DNA of 64,000 bases from Cellulomonas endophytica (GTDB lineage Bacteria > Actinomycetota > Actinomycetes > Actinomycetales > Cellulomonadaceae), in contig NZ_RWJX01000017.1 of assembly GCF_004123805.1 (NCBI RefSeq), positions 1 to 64,000 on the forward strand, given 5' to 3'. Made by a program: the position numbers and the translations under genes. A model generated the notes under the pieces. It was not told the origin of the DNA and did not search any database. It saw only the letters and a program-made list of their open reading frames with translations. Position 1 is the first letter of the stretch. Every line of letters begins with the position of its first letter. Below, one piece after another: positions 1 through 6,712 of this stretch.

Positions 1-472
1 CCAGGTAGGCGCCGCGCACGTTCAGGCTCTGCCCCTGCCCACCGCGCAGCAGCAGCAATGAGACGAGGTTGGCGGCGGCGCCGACGACCGCGACGAGCAG
101 CATCACCCCGGTGGAGACCTCGGGCGGGTCGTTCCACCGCTGCAGCGCCTCCACGATGACCCAGATCGCCAGCACGGCCAGCAGGACCGCGTTGGCCAAA
201 GCCGCCAGGATCTCGGCGCGCATCAATCCGAAGGTGCGGGCCGCGGTGGCCGGGCGGGCGGCCAGCGACGCCGCGACGAGAGCGATCGCCACACCGCTGG
301 CGTCGGTGAACATGTGCCCGGCATCGGCCAGCAGCGCCAGGGACCCCGAGGCGAGCCCGCCGACGACCTGGATCCCGACGACCGACAAGGTGATGACGAG
401 CACGGCGAGCATCCGACGTCGATGCTGACCGGTGGCCGTGGCGGCCGCGCCATGGTTGTGTCCGGCGCTCAT
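1..472 (-). CDS. Cation diffusion facilitator transporter, 5' part only
   Basis: The first 157 codons of a CDF-family metal/proton antiporter are visible; the gene continues beyond position 1. The protein starts MSAGHNHG, a short His-bearing N-terminus, then has transmembrane segments with the CDF signature LLADAGHMFTD, whose His and Asp residues are the family's usual metal-site ligands. The family exports Zn, Cd or Co from the cytoplasm. The ATG at 470-472 overlaps the TGA of the upstream methyltransferase-like gene (ATGA), so translation is probably coupled. It is the last gene seen of a four-gene metal operon headed by an ArsR regulator. The substrate is inferred from the operon, not shown by the sequence. 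Confidence 0.85.
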   Translation of the reverse strand, partial: MSAGHNHGAAATATGQHRRRMLAVLVITLSVVGIQVVGGLASGSLALLADAGHMFTDASGVAIALVAASLAARPATAARTFGLMRAEILAALANAVLLAVLAIWVIVEALQRWNDPPEVSTGVMLLVAVVGAAANLVSLLLLRGGQGQSLNVRGAYL

Positions 473-1137
473 GGCACGTCTCCTCTCGTGGACGACGTGG
501 TCGCCGGATCAGTTCCCGCTCGGGGATACCGACCCATGCCGGGGACGAAGCGGCCCACGGTGCCGGCGTACCCGAGGTAGCTCGCGCCGTGCACCGCACG
601 CAGGTAAGGCTCCTCGACGCACCGCACCTGCAGCTGGACCGCCAGCACGAGGGCCACCAGCGCCGCGACGGTCAGGACCGTCGGAATCACCAGCGCGATC
701 CCGGCCAGGGCGACGACCATTGCGCTGAACACCGGGTTGCGCACCCGCGAGAACCACCCGTCGGTGACCAACGCGGTCCGCTCGGCAGGGTCGACACCTA
801 TCCGCCAGGACGACCCCAGCGCGCCCTGCGCTGCCAGCACCAGGACGAAGCCCACCAGTGCCAGCAAGGCGCCCACGACGACGCGCGCCACAGCGGTCGA
901 CTCGCGAGCGGGCAGTACTCCTGCCGCAGCCAGAGCAGGACCGAGTGCTCCGGCAACGAGCGCCACCACGAAAAGCACGCCACCCCACCAGCCCGCCGAA
1001 CCGACCGGCCCGCTGATGCCCCGGAAGCCGGCGCTGCCGGTTCGTCGACGGTGCACGTAGCTGCGCCAGCCAAAGGTCGCGGCGCACCCGATGGCGTAGA
1101 GCACCAGGGCGACCAGGCCTGCGTCCTCAGTCGTCAT
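469..1137 (-). CDS. Isoprenylcysteine carboxyl methyltransferase-like membrane protein
   Basis: A 222-residue polytopic membrane protein whose C-terminal half matches the ICMT/PEMT-like fold: a GSSWRIGVD segment, then LVTDGWFSRVRNPVFSA and the late motif RCVEEPYL, arranged as in bacterial proteins annotated methyltransferase family protein. I chose ATG 1137 (MTTEDAG); a GTG 45 bases upstream would lie deep inside the preceding gene. It overlaps that gene by 11 bases and the next by 4 (ATGA). Such genes often sit beside CDF transporters in actinobacterial metal operons, but their methyl acceptor is unknown. Function is inferred from family and context. Confidence 0.7.
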   Translation of the reverse strand: MTTEDAGLVALVLYAIGCAATFGWRSYVHRRRTGSAGFRGISGPVGSAGWWGGVLFVVALVAGALGPALAAAGVLPARESTAVARVVVGALLALVGFVLVLAAQGALGSSWRIGVDPAERTALVTDGWFSRVRNPVFSAMVVALAGIALVIPTVLTVAALVALVLAVQLQVRCVEEPYLRAVHGASYLGYAGTVGRFVPGMGRYPRAGTDPATTSSTRGDVP

Positions 1138-1777
1138 CGTCGTCCTCCACGAGCTCGCCCTCCCAGGCCTCCCTACCCTCATGCACGGCGAAGGCGGCGA
1201 TGACGAAGCCGGCGACGGGGTCCAGCCATGCCGCGCCTGTCAGCGCGTACAGCCCGACCCCGGCCAGCGTCGAGATCGACAGCAGCACGCAGATCCGCGT
1301 CTCGGCGGCGTCGGCCAGGATCAGGTTGTCGCCGAGTGCGCGGCCCACCCGGGTCTTGGCGGCAGCCAGCACCGGCATCACGACGATGGACGCCGCCAGC
1401 AACACCAGCGCGACCACGGAGGTGTCCGGCTCCTCCCCACCGACCAGGGCCCGGATGCCTTCGACGGTGACGTAGGCGGCGAGCAGGAAGAACGTGATGG
1501 CGACGGCCCGCAGCACGCGCCGCTCTTTCGCTTCGTCGGCGTGCCCGTGACGCAGCCGAGCGGCGAGGCGCAACCCGACCAGGACTGCGGCGATCGACTC
1601 GATGCCGGAGTCGATGCCGAAGCCGATGACGGACACCAGCCCGGCCAAGACCCCCACGGTGATCGCGACAGCGCCCTCGAGGACGTTGTAGGCGACGGTG
1701 AACTGCGCCAGTCGCAGTCCTCGCCGGGTGAGGGCTTCGGTCTGGACGGCAGTCAACGACGACGCAGATCCGCTCAC
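1127..1777 (-). CDS. Small cation transporter (CDF-related)
   Basis: A 216-residue protein with about six hydrophobic segments and the motif GFGIDSGIES in an early helix, plus LADAAETRICVLLS later, which are hallmarks of the short cation-transporter branch related to CDF proteins. It lacks the long C-terminal cytoplasmic metal-binding domain of classical CDF transporters and ends in an acidic tail (ELVEDDDDD). The preferred start is GTG 1777, which overlaps the TGA of the ArsR gene by four bases; a GTG 14 codons upstream would extend it into that gene. Role inferred: efflux of a divalent heavy metal under control of the neighbouring regulator. Confidence 0.75.
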   Translation of the reverse strand: MSGSASSLTAVQTEALTRRGLRLAQFTVAYNVLEGAVAITVGVLAGLVSVIGFGIDSGIESIAAVLVGLRLAARLRHGHADEAKERRVLRAVAITFFLLAAYVTVEGIRALVGGEEPDTSVVALVLLAASIVVMPVLAAAKTRVGRALGDNLILADAAETRICVLLSISTLAGVGLYALTGAAWLDPVAGFVIAAFAVHEGREAWEGELVEDDDDD

Positions 1778-2172
1778 CGCTGCCGCCCCTCGACGGATGC
1801 CGCGCCGTACGTAGGGCACAGCGTGACCGCGTCCCCAGTCACCGACAACAGCTGCTCAGCAGCACCGAGCAGCGCCAGAACCTGCTCAGGATGGTTCAAC
1901 GAAAACAGCGAGGCCCGCCCCTGCGGCCGAGAGCTGACTAGGCCGCAATCGCGCAGGCAGGCCAAGTGCTTAGAGACCGTGCTCTGAGCCAGACCCAAGT
2001 GGGCCGTCAGGTCCACCACACGGTGCTCCCCCAGCGCCAGATGCCGGACGATCACCAGCCGGGAAGGATCCGAGAACCCGTGGAACAAGCAGGCCGCAGC
2101 CGTCAGCGCCGCCGCTTCGACCTCGCCACTCACGTCGGTCGTACTCGCCTGAGCCCCCGCCAGCATCGCCAT
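1774..2172 (-). CDS. ArsR/SmtB-family metal sensor, CmtR-like
   Basis: A 132-residue winged-helix repressor. The HTH lies around residues 45-75 (AHLGLAQSTVSKHLACLRDC). The recognition helix carries Cys-x3-Cys in HLACLRDCGLV, the same placement as Cys57 and Cys61 of the mycobacterial Cd/Pb sensor CmtR. A C-terminal cysteine (VTLCPTYG) could serve as the third thiolate, like Cys102 of CmtR. The ELCVCDL metal box of SmtB/CadC-type sensors is absent. It heads the operon of membrane transporters at 1-1777 and probably represses it until Cd, Pb or a similar thiophilic ion binds. Start is ATG 2172, with a second ATG two codons in. Confidence 0.85.
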   Translation of the reverse strand: MAMLAGAQASTTDVSGEVEAAALTAAACLFHGFSDPSRLVIVRHLALGEHRVVDLTAHLGLAQSTVSKHLACLRDCGLVSSRPQGRASLFSLNHPEQVLALLGAAEQLLSVTGDAVTLCPTYGAASVEGRQR

Positions 2173-2344
2173 GCGCCGATGTTAACGGCTAATGCGCATC
2201 CGACACCAGCCTCTGGCTGTAAGACCACCAGAACGTCTAGCATCGACGCAACCAACGGCTTCCTCTTTAGGTCAGGCCAGCCCCCTCGGAACAGACACGA
2301 CGCTGCCCCCAGAATCGCGAGTTGAAGCGGGCAGTTCGCCCGAA

Positions 2345-2614
2345 CTACCCGACGCGCTGGATGATCTCGAAGCCTTCGGCGGCCGTGCGATCCAGGGTCG
2401 CGGTGCGGTCGTCGGCCCGGACGTCGAGCAGCGGCCCGGGAGGTGAGCTTCCCGCAGTGAACCCAGTGGCCGCTGACCTCGCCTTGAAGGAGTAGGTACC
2501 GTGGCCCGCAGCGCGCGTCGTTGTGGCGCTCGCGATGGCCTCGTCGGCACAGCCCCGATCGTGGCCCTGAGCCGCTTGAACGAAAGTCCTTATCTGGAAC
2601 TGTCGGCGGCGAGC
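2345..2614 (-). pseudogene. Possible 3' remnant of an unrecognised gene
   Basis: An 89-codon open frame without a usable start runs from just after a TAA (2615-2617) to a TAG at 2345-2347. Its translation reads like a real protein C-terminus, with stretches such as GHGTYSFKARSAATGF, LLDVRADDRTATLDRT and the end GFEIIQRVG, unlike the Arg/Pro-rich shadow frames around it. I do not recognise the family; the first stretch is reminiscent of a beta-sandwich repeat. The rest of 2173-2714 shows no gene; it would hold the promoter of the ArsR operon. Confidence 0.3.
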
Positions 2615-3010
2615 TTATATCCATCGTTGGTGTCAGGCAATGAAAGGGCGCGGGTGAACTCGTGGCGGCAGAAGATGCAATCGCGGCTAGGGGAAGCGGG
2701 GGTGGCACGGTCGCCTAAGCGGAGCGCACCGACGATCGATCGTCGTCTCCCAGCCCGGGCCGGTTGATTACCAGATGGGCAAGTTGGGCTGGAGGCGGTC
2801 CTGCGCTCGGTCCGCCGTCGCGCAGCCAGGTCGCCAGCGTACCCGTCGCGCCGTCACCGGCGAGACGCTCGAACCAGACCGGCGTGGTGCCCGCCCGGCG
2901 GCTGCCAGGTGCCGGCCTGACCACCACGACGTCGCCGCGGTTGCACTCGTCGAGGCACTCCACCAACGTCAGCCGGGCAAGGTCTTCCCTGGCGAGACGG
3001 CGTAGCCGCT

Positions 3011-3013
3011 CCA
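3011..3013. repeat. Target-site duplication, left copy
   Basis: CCA immediately left of the IS3 terminal repeat, repeated at 4316-4318 on the other side. Confidence 0.85.
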
Positions 3014-3028
3014 TGTCTCGTGTCGGGT

Positions 3029-3949
3029 TCAGTGGAGGCTCGGAACTGACGCTTCGACGGTCGTCGTAGCGGTGTTGTGACGGTAGTAGGTGTCCTCGAG
3101 TTCGGCGGGTGGGATCAGTCCGATCTCGCCGTGCAGGCGTCGGTGGTTGAACCAGTCGATGTACTCCGCGACGGCGATCTCGAGGTCGTCGATGCTCTTC
3201 CACGGTCCCTTGTTGCGGACCAGCTCGGCCTTGAACAGCGAGTTGAACGCCTCGGCCAGGGCGTTGTCGTAGGAGTCGCCGGTCGACCCGACCGACGCGA
3301 CCGCGCCGGCCTCGGCCAGGCGCTGGGTGTAGCGCACCGCGACGTACTGGACGCCCTTGTCGCTGTGGTGCGTCAGGCCGGTGACGTCGCGTCCTTCGCG
3401 CTGGCGGGTCCAGATGCCCATGTCCAGGGCGTCCAGCGCCAGATCGGTGCGCAGGCTCTTCGACAGCTGCCACCCGACCACCCGCCGGGAGTAGACGTCG
3501 GTCACGAAGGCGGCGTACACCCACCCGGTGAACGTGCGGCAGTACGTGATGTCGGCGACCCACAGCTGATTCGGGGCGGTCGCGGTGAAGTTGCGGTCGA
3601 CCAGGTCCGGACGGCTGTCCGGGCCCGCACCCGGGATCGTGGTGCGAGGACCCTTCGCGCGGCTGATCCCGCGCAGCCCGGCCGCGCGCATCAACCGGTG
3701 CACGGTGCAGCGCGCGACGCGGTGCCCTTGCCGGCGCAGTTCGGCGTGGACCTTGGTGATGCCGTAGACCCCGTAGTTCGCCGCGTGGACCTCCTCGATC
3801 ACCCGCGTGGTCGCGGCGTCGCTCACCGACCTGACCGACGGTGGCCGCGACCGGTGGGCGTAGTACGTGCTCGGGGCGACCTGCAGGTCCGTGCAGATCG
3901 GCTCGACCCCGAACTGGTCCTTGTGGGCGTCGATGTACTCGATGATCAC
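3029..3949 (-). CDS. IS3-family transposase OrfB (DDE integrase domain)
   Basis: A 306-residue protein with an HTH_21-like region (YGVYGITKVHAELRRQG, about residues 58-75) followed by the rve/DDE integrase core. Visible catalytic residues are Asp in LWVADITYC, Asp in THHSDKGVQY and Glu in NALAEAFNSLFK. The GTG at 3949 overlaps the orfA TGA by four bases; in this family the functional transposase is normally an OrfAB fusion made by -1 frameshifting near the overlap. The stop lies inside the left terminal repeat. No truncation is seen. Confidence 0.93.
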   Translation of the reverse strand: MIIEYIDAHKDQFGVEPICTDLQVAPSTYYAHRSRPPSVRSVSDAATTRVIEEVHAANYGVYGITKVHAELRRQGHRVARCTVHRLMRAAGLRGISRAKGPRTTIPGAGPDSRPDLVDRNFTATAPNQLWVADITYCRTFTGWVYAAFVTDVYSRRVVGWQLSKSLRTDLALDALDMGIWTRQREGRDVTGLTHHSDKGVQYVAVRYTQRLAEAGAVASVGSTGDSYDNALAEAFNSLFKAELVRNKGPWKSIDDLEIAVAEYIDWFNHRRLHGEIGLIPPAELEDTYYRHNTATTTVEASVPSLH

Positions 3950-4263
3950 CGCTGTGGGCGGTCGAGCTCCGCCGCGAAGAAAGCCGACGCAGACCTCAGG
4001 ATCGCGTTGGACCGGCGCAGCTCACGGTTCTCCCGCTCCAGCTCGGCCAACCGCTGGGCGTCCGACGTCGTCGTCCCGGGCCGGTCACCGGCGTCCACCT
4101 CCGCCTGAGTCACCCAGTTCCGCAGCGTCTCGGGGTTGATCCCGAGCTGCTCACCGACCCTGGCCAACGCGCCCTTGCGGGTCGCCGGGTCACGCCGCAG
4201 ATCGACCGCCATCCGGATCGCCCGCTCCCGAAGCTCGTCCGGGTACTTCCTCGGTGCTGCCAT
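3946..4263 (-). CDS. IS3-family OrfA (helix-turn-helix and leucine-zipper protein)
   Basis: About 105 residues: an HTH_Tnp_1 domain (KYPDELRERAIRMAVD, then LGINPETLRNWVTQAE) followed by a coiled coil (RLAELERENRELRRSNAIL) that in this family mediates dimerisation. It binds the element ends and supplies the N-terminal part of the OrfAB transposase. I chose ATG 4263, about 11 bases after an AGAGG; ATG 4272 is an in-frame alternative. It overlaps orfB by four bases. Confidence 0.9.
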   Translation of the reverse strand: MAAPRKYPDELRERAIRMAVDLRRDPATRKGALARVGEQLGINPETLRNWVTQAEVDAGDRPGTTTSDAQRLAELERENRELRRSNAILRSASAFFAAELDRPQR

Positions 4264-4315
4264 GACTCTCATCCTCTCGGGGAATGAGAGCCTCCATCAG
4301 ACCCGACACGAGACA

Positions 4316-4318
4316 CCA
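4316..4318. repeat. Target-site duplication, right copy
   Basis: CCA immediately right of the IS3 terminal repeat, matching 3011-3013. Confidence 0.85.
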
Positions 4319-4599
4319 TCTGCCCGCCCGGCAGAGGATCGCTGTCACCAAAGGTCTCGCCGACGCACAAGGAGCACGCGGTCAGCCCGGGGACACGGCT
4401 CACAGGCGTGGCGGTTGGATCGGCGGGCACGGTCCGACAGTACGTGTCACCCGCTCGCTGGCTCCAACTCGTGCGCGGGTGCATGGGCGACGGGAACGGC
4501 CGGTGCTTCAGAGGGGCGACCTAGGCACACCTGCTCCTGGACGAGTGCCTACAGAGGGAGTCGTCGTCTCTGGTGGGCCGTGCATCTACGTTTAGGTCT

Positions 4600-4618
4600 G
4601 GTCAAGGTTCGATGAAGG
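4600..4618 (+). promoter_or_regulatory. Direct-repeat operator, site A (upstream of response regulator)
   Basis: GGTCAAGGTTCGATGAAGG fits the 19-bp motif CATGAAGGTTCGATGAAGG found at five other places in the island. The right half-site is perfect and the left one (GTCAA) is degenerate. The half-sites are 11 bp apart, one helical turn, as in OmpR/PhoB-family binding sites. It ends 53 bp before the response-regulator start, consistent with autoregulation. Confidence 0.6.
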
Positions 4619-4671
4619 GCCGGAGCCGGGCTCTGCCTAGCGGTAGTTCGGGAGTCAGGGCGGACAAGATG

Positions 4672-5397
4672 ATGCCTGTGACCGCACCGACCTCCTCCCC
4701 CGCCCGCCGCGCTGTCGTCGTTGACGATGAGGAGGCGCTGGCGCGTCTCGTCGCTGGGTATCTCGAGCGCGAGGGGTACTTGACGACCGTGTGCCACGAC
4801 GGCGCTCGGGCTGTCGATGTGCTCCGCGAGGTCGACCCTGACCTGGTCGTGCTCGATCTGGGTCTGCCAGGACTGGATGGGGTGGAGGTGTGCCGGCAGC
4901 TGCGCGCGTTCTCGGACTGCTACGTCGTGATGCTCACCGCCCGCACGGAGGAGGTCGATACCTTGGTCGGCTTGTCCGTCGGCGCGGACGACTACATGAC
5001 CAAGCCGTTTAGTCCGCGTGAGCTCATGGCTCGAGTTGCTGCCCTGATGCGACGTCCGCGCCGCGCGGCGAGCGCCGTCCTAGCGGCCAGCGACGTCCTG
5101 GAGATTGGGGACCTGCGCATCGACGTCGAGGCCCGGGAGGTGCACCGCGCCGGGCAGGTGGTGCCGCTGACTCGCACCGAGTTCGACGTGTTGGCGGCCA
5201 TGGCGGCCAAGCCGGGGCGGGTGTTCGACCGCCGCGCCCTCATCGACACCGTGTGGGGCGCCGGGTGGGTCGGAGATGAGCACCTCGTCGACGTCCACGT
5301 GCTGCACGTGCGCCAGAAGCTGGGCGACACAGCTGATGCCCAGCGTTACGTCCGTACGGTGCGCGGAGTCGGGTACCGCATCGGAACCGGCACATGA
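4672..5397 (+). CDS. OmpR/PhoB-family response regulator of the island
   Basis: A 241-residue regulator. The receiver domain starts at AVVVDDEEALARLV (acidic pocket), with phospho-acceptor Asp in LVVLDLGLPGLDG, the conserved Thr in MLTARTEE and Lys in DDYMTKPFSP. The C-terminal winged helix has PLTRTEFDVLAAM and VRTVRGVGYRIG. I prefer ATG 4672 (ATG 4669 is adjacent). There is no clear Shine-Dalgarno, so the message may be leaderless; starts further up would overlap operator site A. The ATGA overlap with the kinase gene indicates a two-gene operon. Inferred role: control of the island's copper and envelope genes through the repeated direct-repeat motif. Confidence 0.93.
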   Translation: MPVTAPTSSPARRAVVVDDEEALARLVAGYLEREGYLTTVCHDGARAVDVLREVDPDLVVLDLGLPGLDGVEVCRQLRAFSDCYVVMLTARTEEVDTLVGLSVGADDYMTKPFSPRELMARVAALMRRPRRAASAVLAASDVLEIGDLRIDVEAREVHRAGQVVPLTRTEFDVLAAMAAKPGRVFDRRALIDTVWGAGWVGDEHLVDVHVLHVRQKLGDTADAQRYVRTVRGVGYRIGTGT

Positions 5398-6518
5398 CCG
5401 CCGCAACGCGCCGCCCGGCGCTGGCGAGGCACGGACTCGCCGCTCGCCTTCTCGCAGCCCTGGTGATCGTGCTGGCAACCGCCGCGATCACCGCGGGGTT
5501 GGTGGCGTCCGCCCTGGGGCCAGGGCTGTTTCACGACCACATGCTCCGCGCGGGTTTGCAGGACCATGACGCTGCTGTTCTCCACGCCGAGCAGGCGTTC
5601 CGTGACGCCAGCACCGTTTCCTTCGCCCTGGCTCTCGGCGCCGCAGCCCTCGCCGCCGCCGCGGTCAGCGTGGTGCTGACCCGCCGCATCGGCCGGTCTC
5701 TGGCGGCGGTGTCCACGGCCGCAGCACGCGTGGGAGCCGGTGCGTACGAGTCCCGCGTCCCGGACCCGGGTCTGGGAGCAGAGTTCGACAACCTCGCCCG
5801 CTCCTTCAACGCCATGGCCGACCGGCTGCACGAGGCCGACCGTCTTCGGGCACGGTTGCTGGCCGACGTTGCGCACGAGGTGCGGACCCCGGTGGCAACG
5901 ATCGCGGGCTACTTGGAGGCCGTCGAGGATGGCCTCCAGCCGCTGGACGCGACCACCATCGCCGTCCTTCGCGAGCAAGCGGCGCGACTAACCCGACTAG
6001 CGCAGGACCTGTCCGCCGTCACGCGTGCAGAAGCCGGGGACCTGACTCTGGATTTGGAGCCTGTACCTGCCGACGCCCTGCTCGGCGCCGTCGCTGCTGC
6101 GGCCGGTGAACGCGCTGCAGCCGCGGGCGTCGACCTCGAGCTCAAGATCGCGGACGGGCTACGGCCGCTTGTGGTGGACCGCACGCGGATCGCCCAGGTG
6201 CTGGACAACCTGGTAGCGAACGCGATCCGACACACCGGCGCCGGCGGCACGATCGTGCTGTCTGCCGACCGCGGTCCGGGTGAGCAGGTCGTGCTGGCAG
6301 TAGCGGACACCGGCGAGGGCATCGCGTCCGAGCACCTGCCGCACATCTTCGAACGGTTCTACCGTGCCGACACCGCACGCGATCGCGGCCGAGGTGGGTC
6401 GGGGATCGGCCTGGCGATCAGCAAGGCTCTGACAGAAGCGCACGGCGGCACCATCACCGCGGCCAGCGCCGGCCCCGGCAAGGGCGCGACTTTCACCCTG
6501 ACCCTGCCGGGCGCCTGA
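5394..6518 (+). CDS. Sensor histidine kinase of the island
   Basis: 374 residues. TM1 lies around residues 18-45 (LAARLLAALVIVLATAAITAG), followed by a very short extracytoplasmic loop containing FHDHM and HDAAVLHAE, which is His-rich enough to suggest metal sensing. TM2 is about residues 75-96, then a HAMP linker (LTRRIGRSL). The HisKA box is LADVAHEVRTPVATIAGYLE with the phospho-His. The ATPase domain has N box NLVANAIRHT, G1 VADTGEGI, F box FERFYR and G2 GGSGIGLAI. It is translationally coupled to the response regulator and ends 195 bp from the convergent ATPase gene. The ligand is not known; copper is inferred from context. Confidence 0.92.
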   Translation: MTAATRRPALARHGLAARLLAALVIVLATAAITAGLVASALGPGLFHDHMLRAGLQDHDAAVLHAEQAFRDASTVSFALALGAAALAAAAVSVVLTRRIGRSLAAVSTAAARVGAGAYESRVPDPGLGAEFDNLARSFNAMADRLHEADRLRARLLADVAHEVRTPVATIAGYLEAVEDGLQPLDATTIAVLREQAARLTRLAQDLSAVTRAEAGDLTLDLEPVPADALLGAVAAAAGERAAAAGVDLELKIADGLRPLVVDRTRIAQVLDNLVANAIRHTGAGGTIVLSADRGPGEQVVLAVADTGEGIASEHLPHIFERFYRADTARDRGRGGSGIGLAISKALTEAHGGTITAASAGPGKGATFTLTLPGA

Positions 6519-6712
6519 TCCGCACGACCGCTCGGCGCACCCGCGAGGCCAGGTCACCGCTGACGCGACTCGGCGGGCCGGTGTGCCGGTGGACGCCGGG
6601 CGTCAGCGACACCGTCGCGAGCCTCATCGCCCTCGCCGCTCGCCAGGGCCGCGCCACGTCCCACACCGACGGGCGGCAGGGGCGGCGCGACGTCGGCGCT
6701 GGCCGCGCCCTC

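Larger units (their letters stand above)
3014..4315 (-). mobile_element. IS3-family insertion sequence, complete
   Basis: A 1302-bp element bounded by 28-bp terminal inverted repeats, 3014-3041 and 4288-4315, which match at 24 of 28 positions (15 identical, 4 different, 9 identical). It is flanked by a 3-bp direct repeat CCA at 3011-3013 and 4316-4318, the duplication length usual for many IS3 members. It carries overlapping orfA and orfB on the minus strand. All parts look intact, so it may be active. It interrupts a ferredoxin-like gene. Confidence 0.95.
2715..4484 (-). pseudogene. (2Fe-2S) ferredoxin-like protein gene interrupted by an IS3 element
   Basis: The 3' part (2715-3013) encodes LTLVECLDECNRGDVVVVRP, matching the C-terminal half of actinobacterial thioredoxin-like (2Fe-2S) ferredoxin-domain proteins (Cys-x3-Cys followed by a VVVVRP strand). 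The 5' part (4316-4484) encodes a segment with LTACSLCVGETFGD, a candidate for the first cysteine pair. Removing the IS (3014-4315) and one CCA target copy joins the parts in frame through GGQ-MERLRRL into a single 154-residue reading frame starting at ATG 4484. The gene is therefore disrupted, probably recently. The 3' part has an internal ATG at 3014 and might be translated as a fragment. Confidence 0.7.

Noticed and set aside
2130-2708. 192-codon minus-strand frame
   Set aside because: Overlaps the ArsR start and has no coherent protein character; a different frame in the same DNA looks more protein-like.
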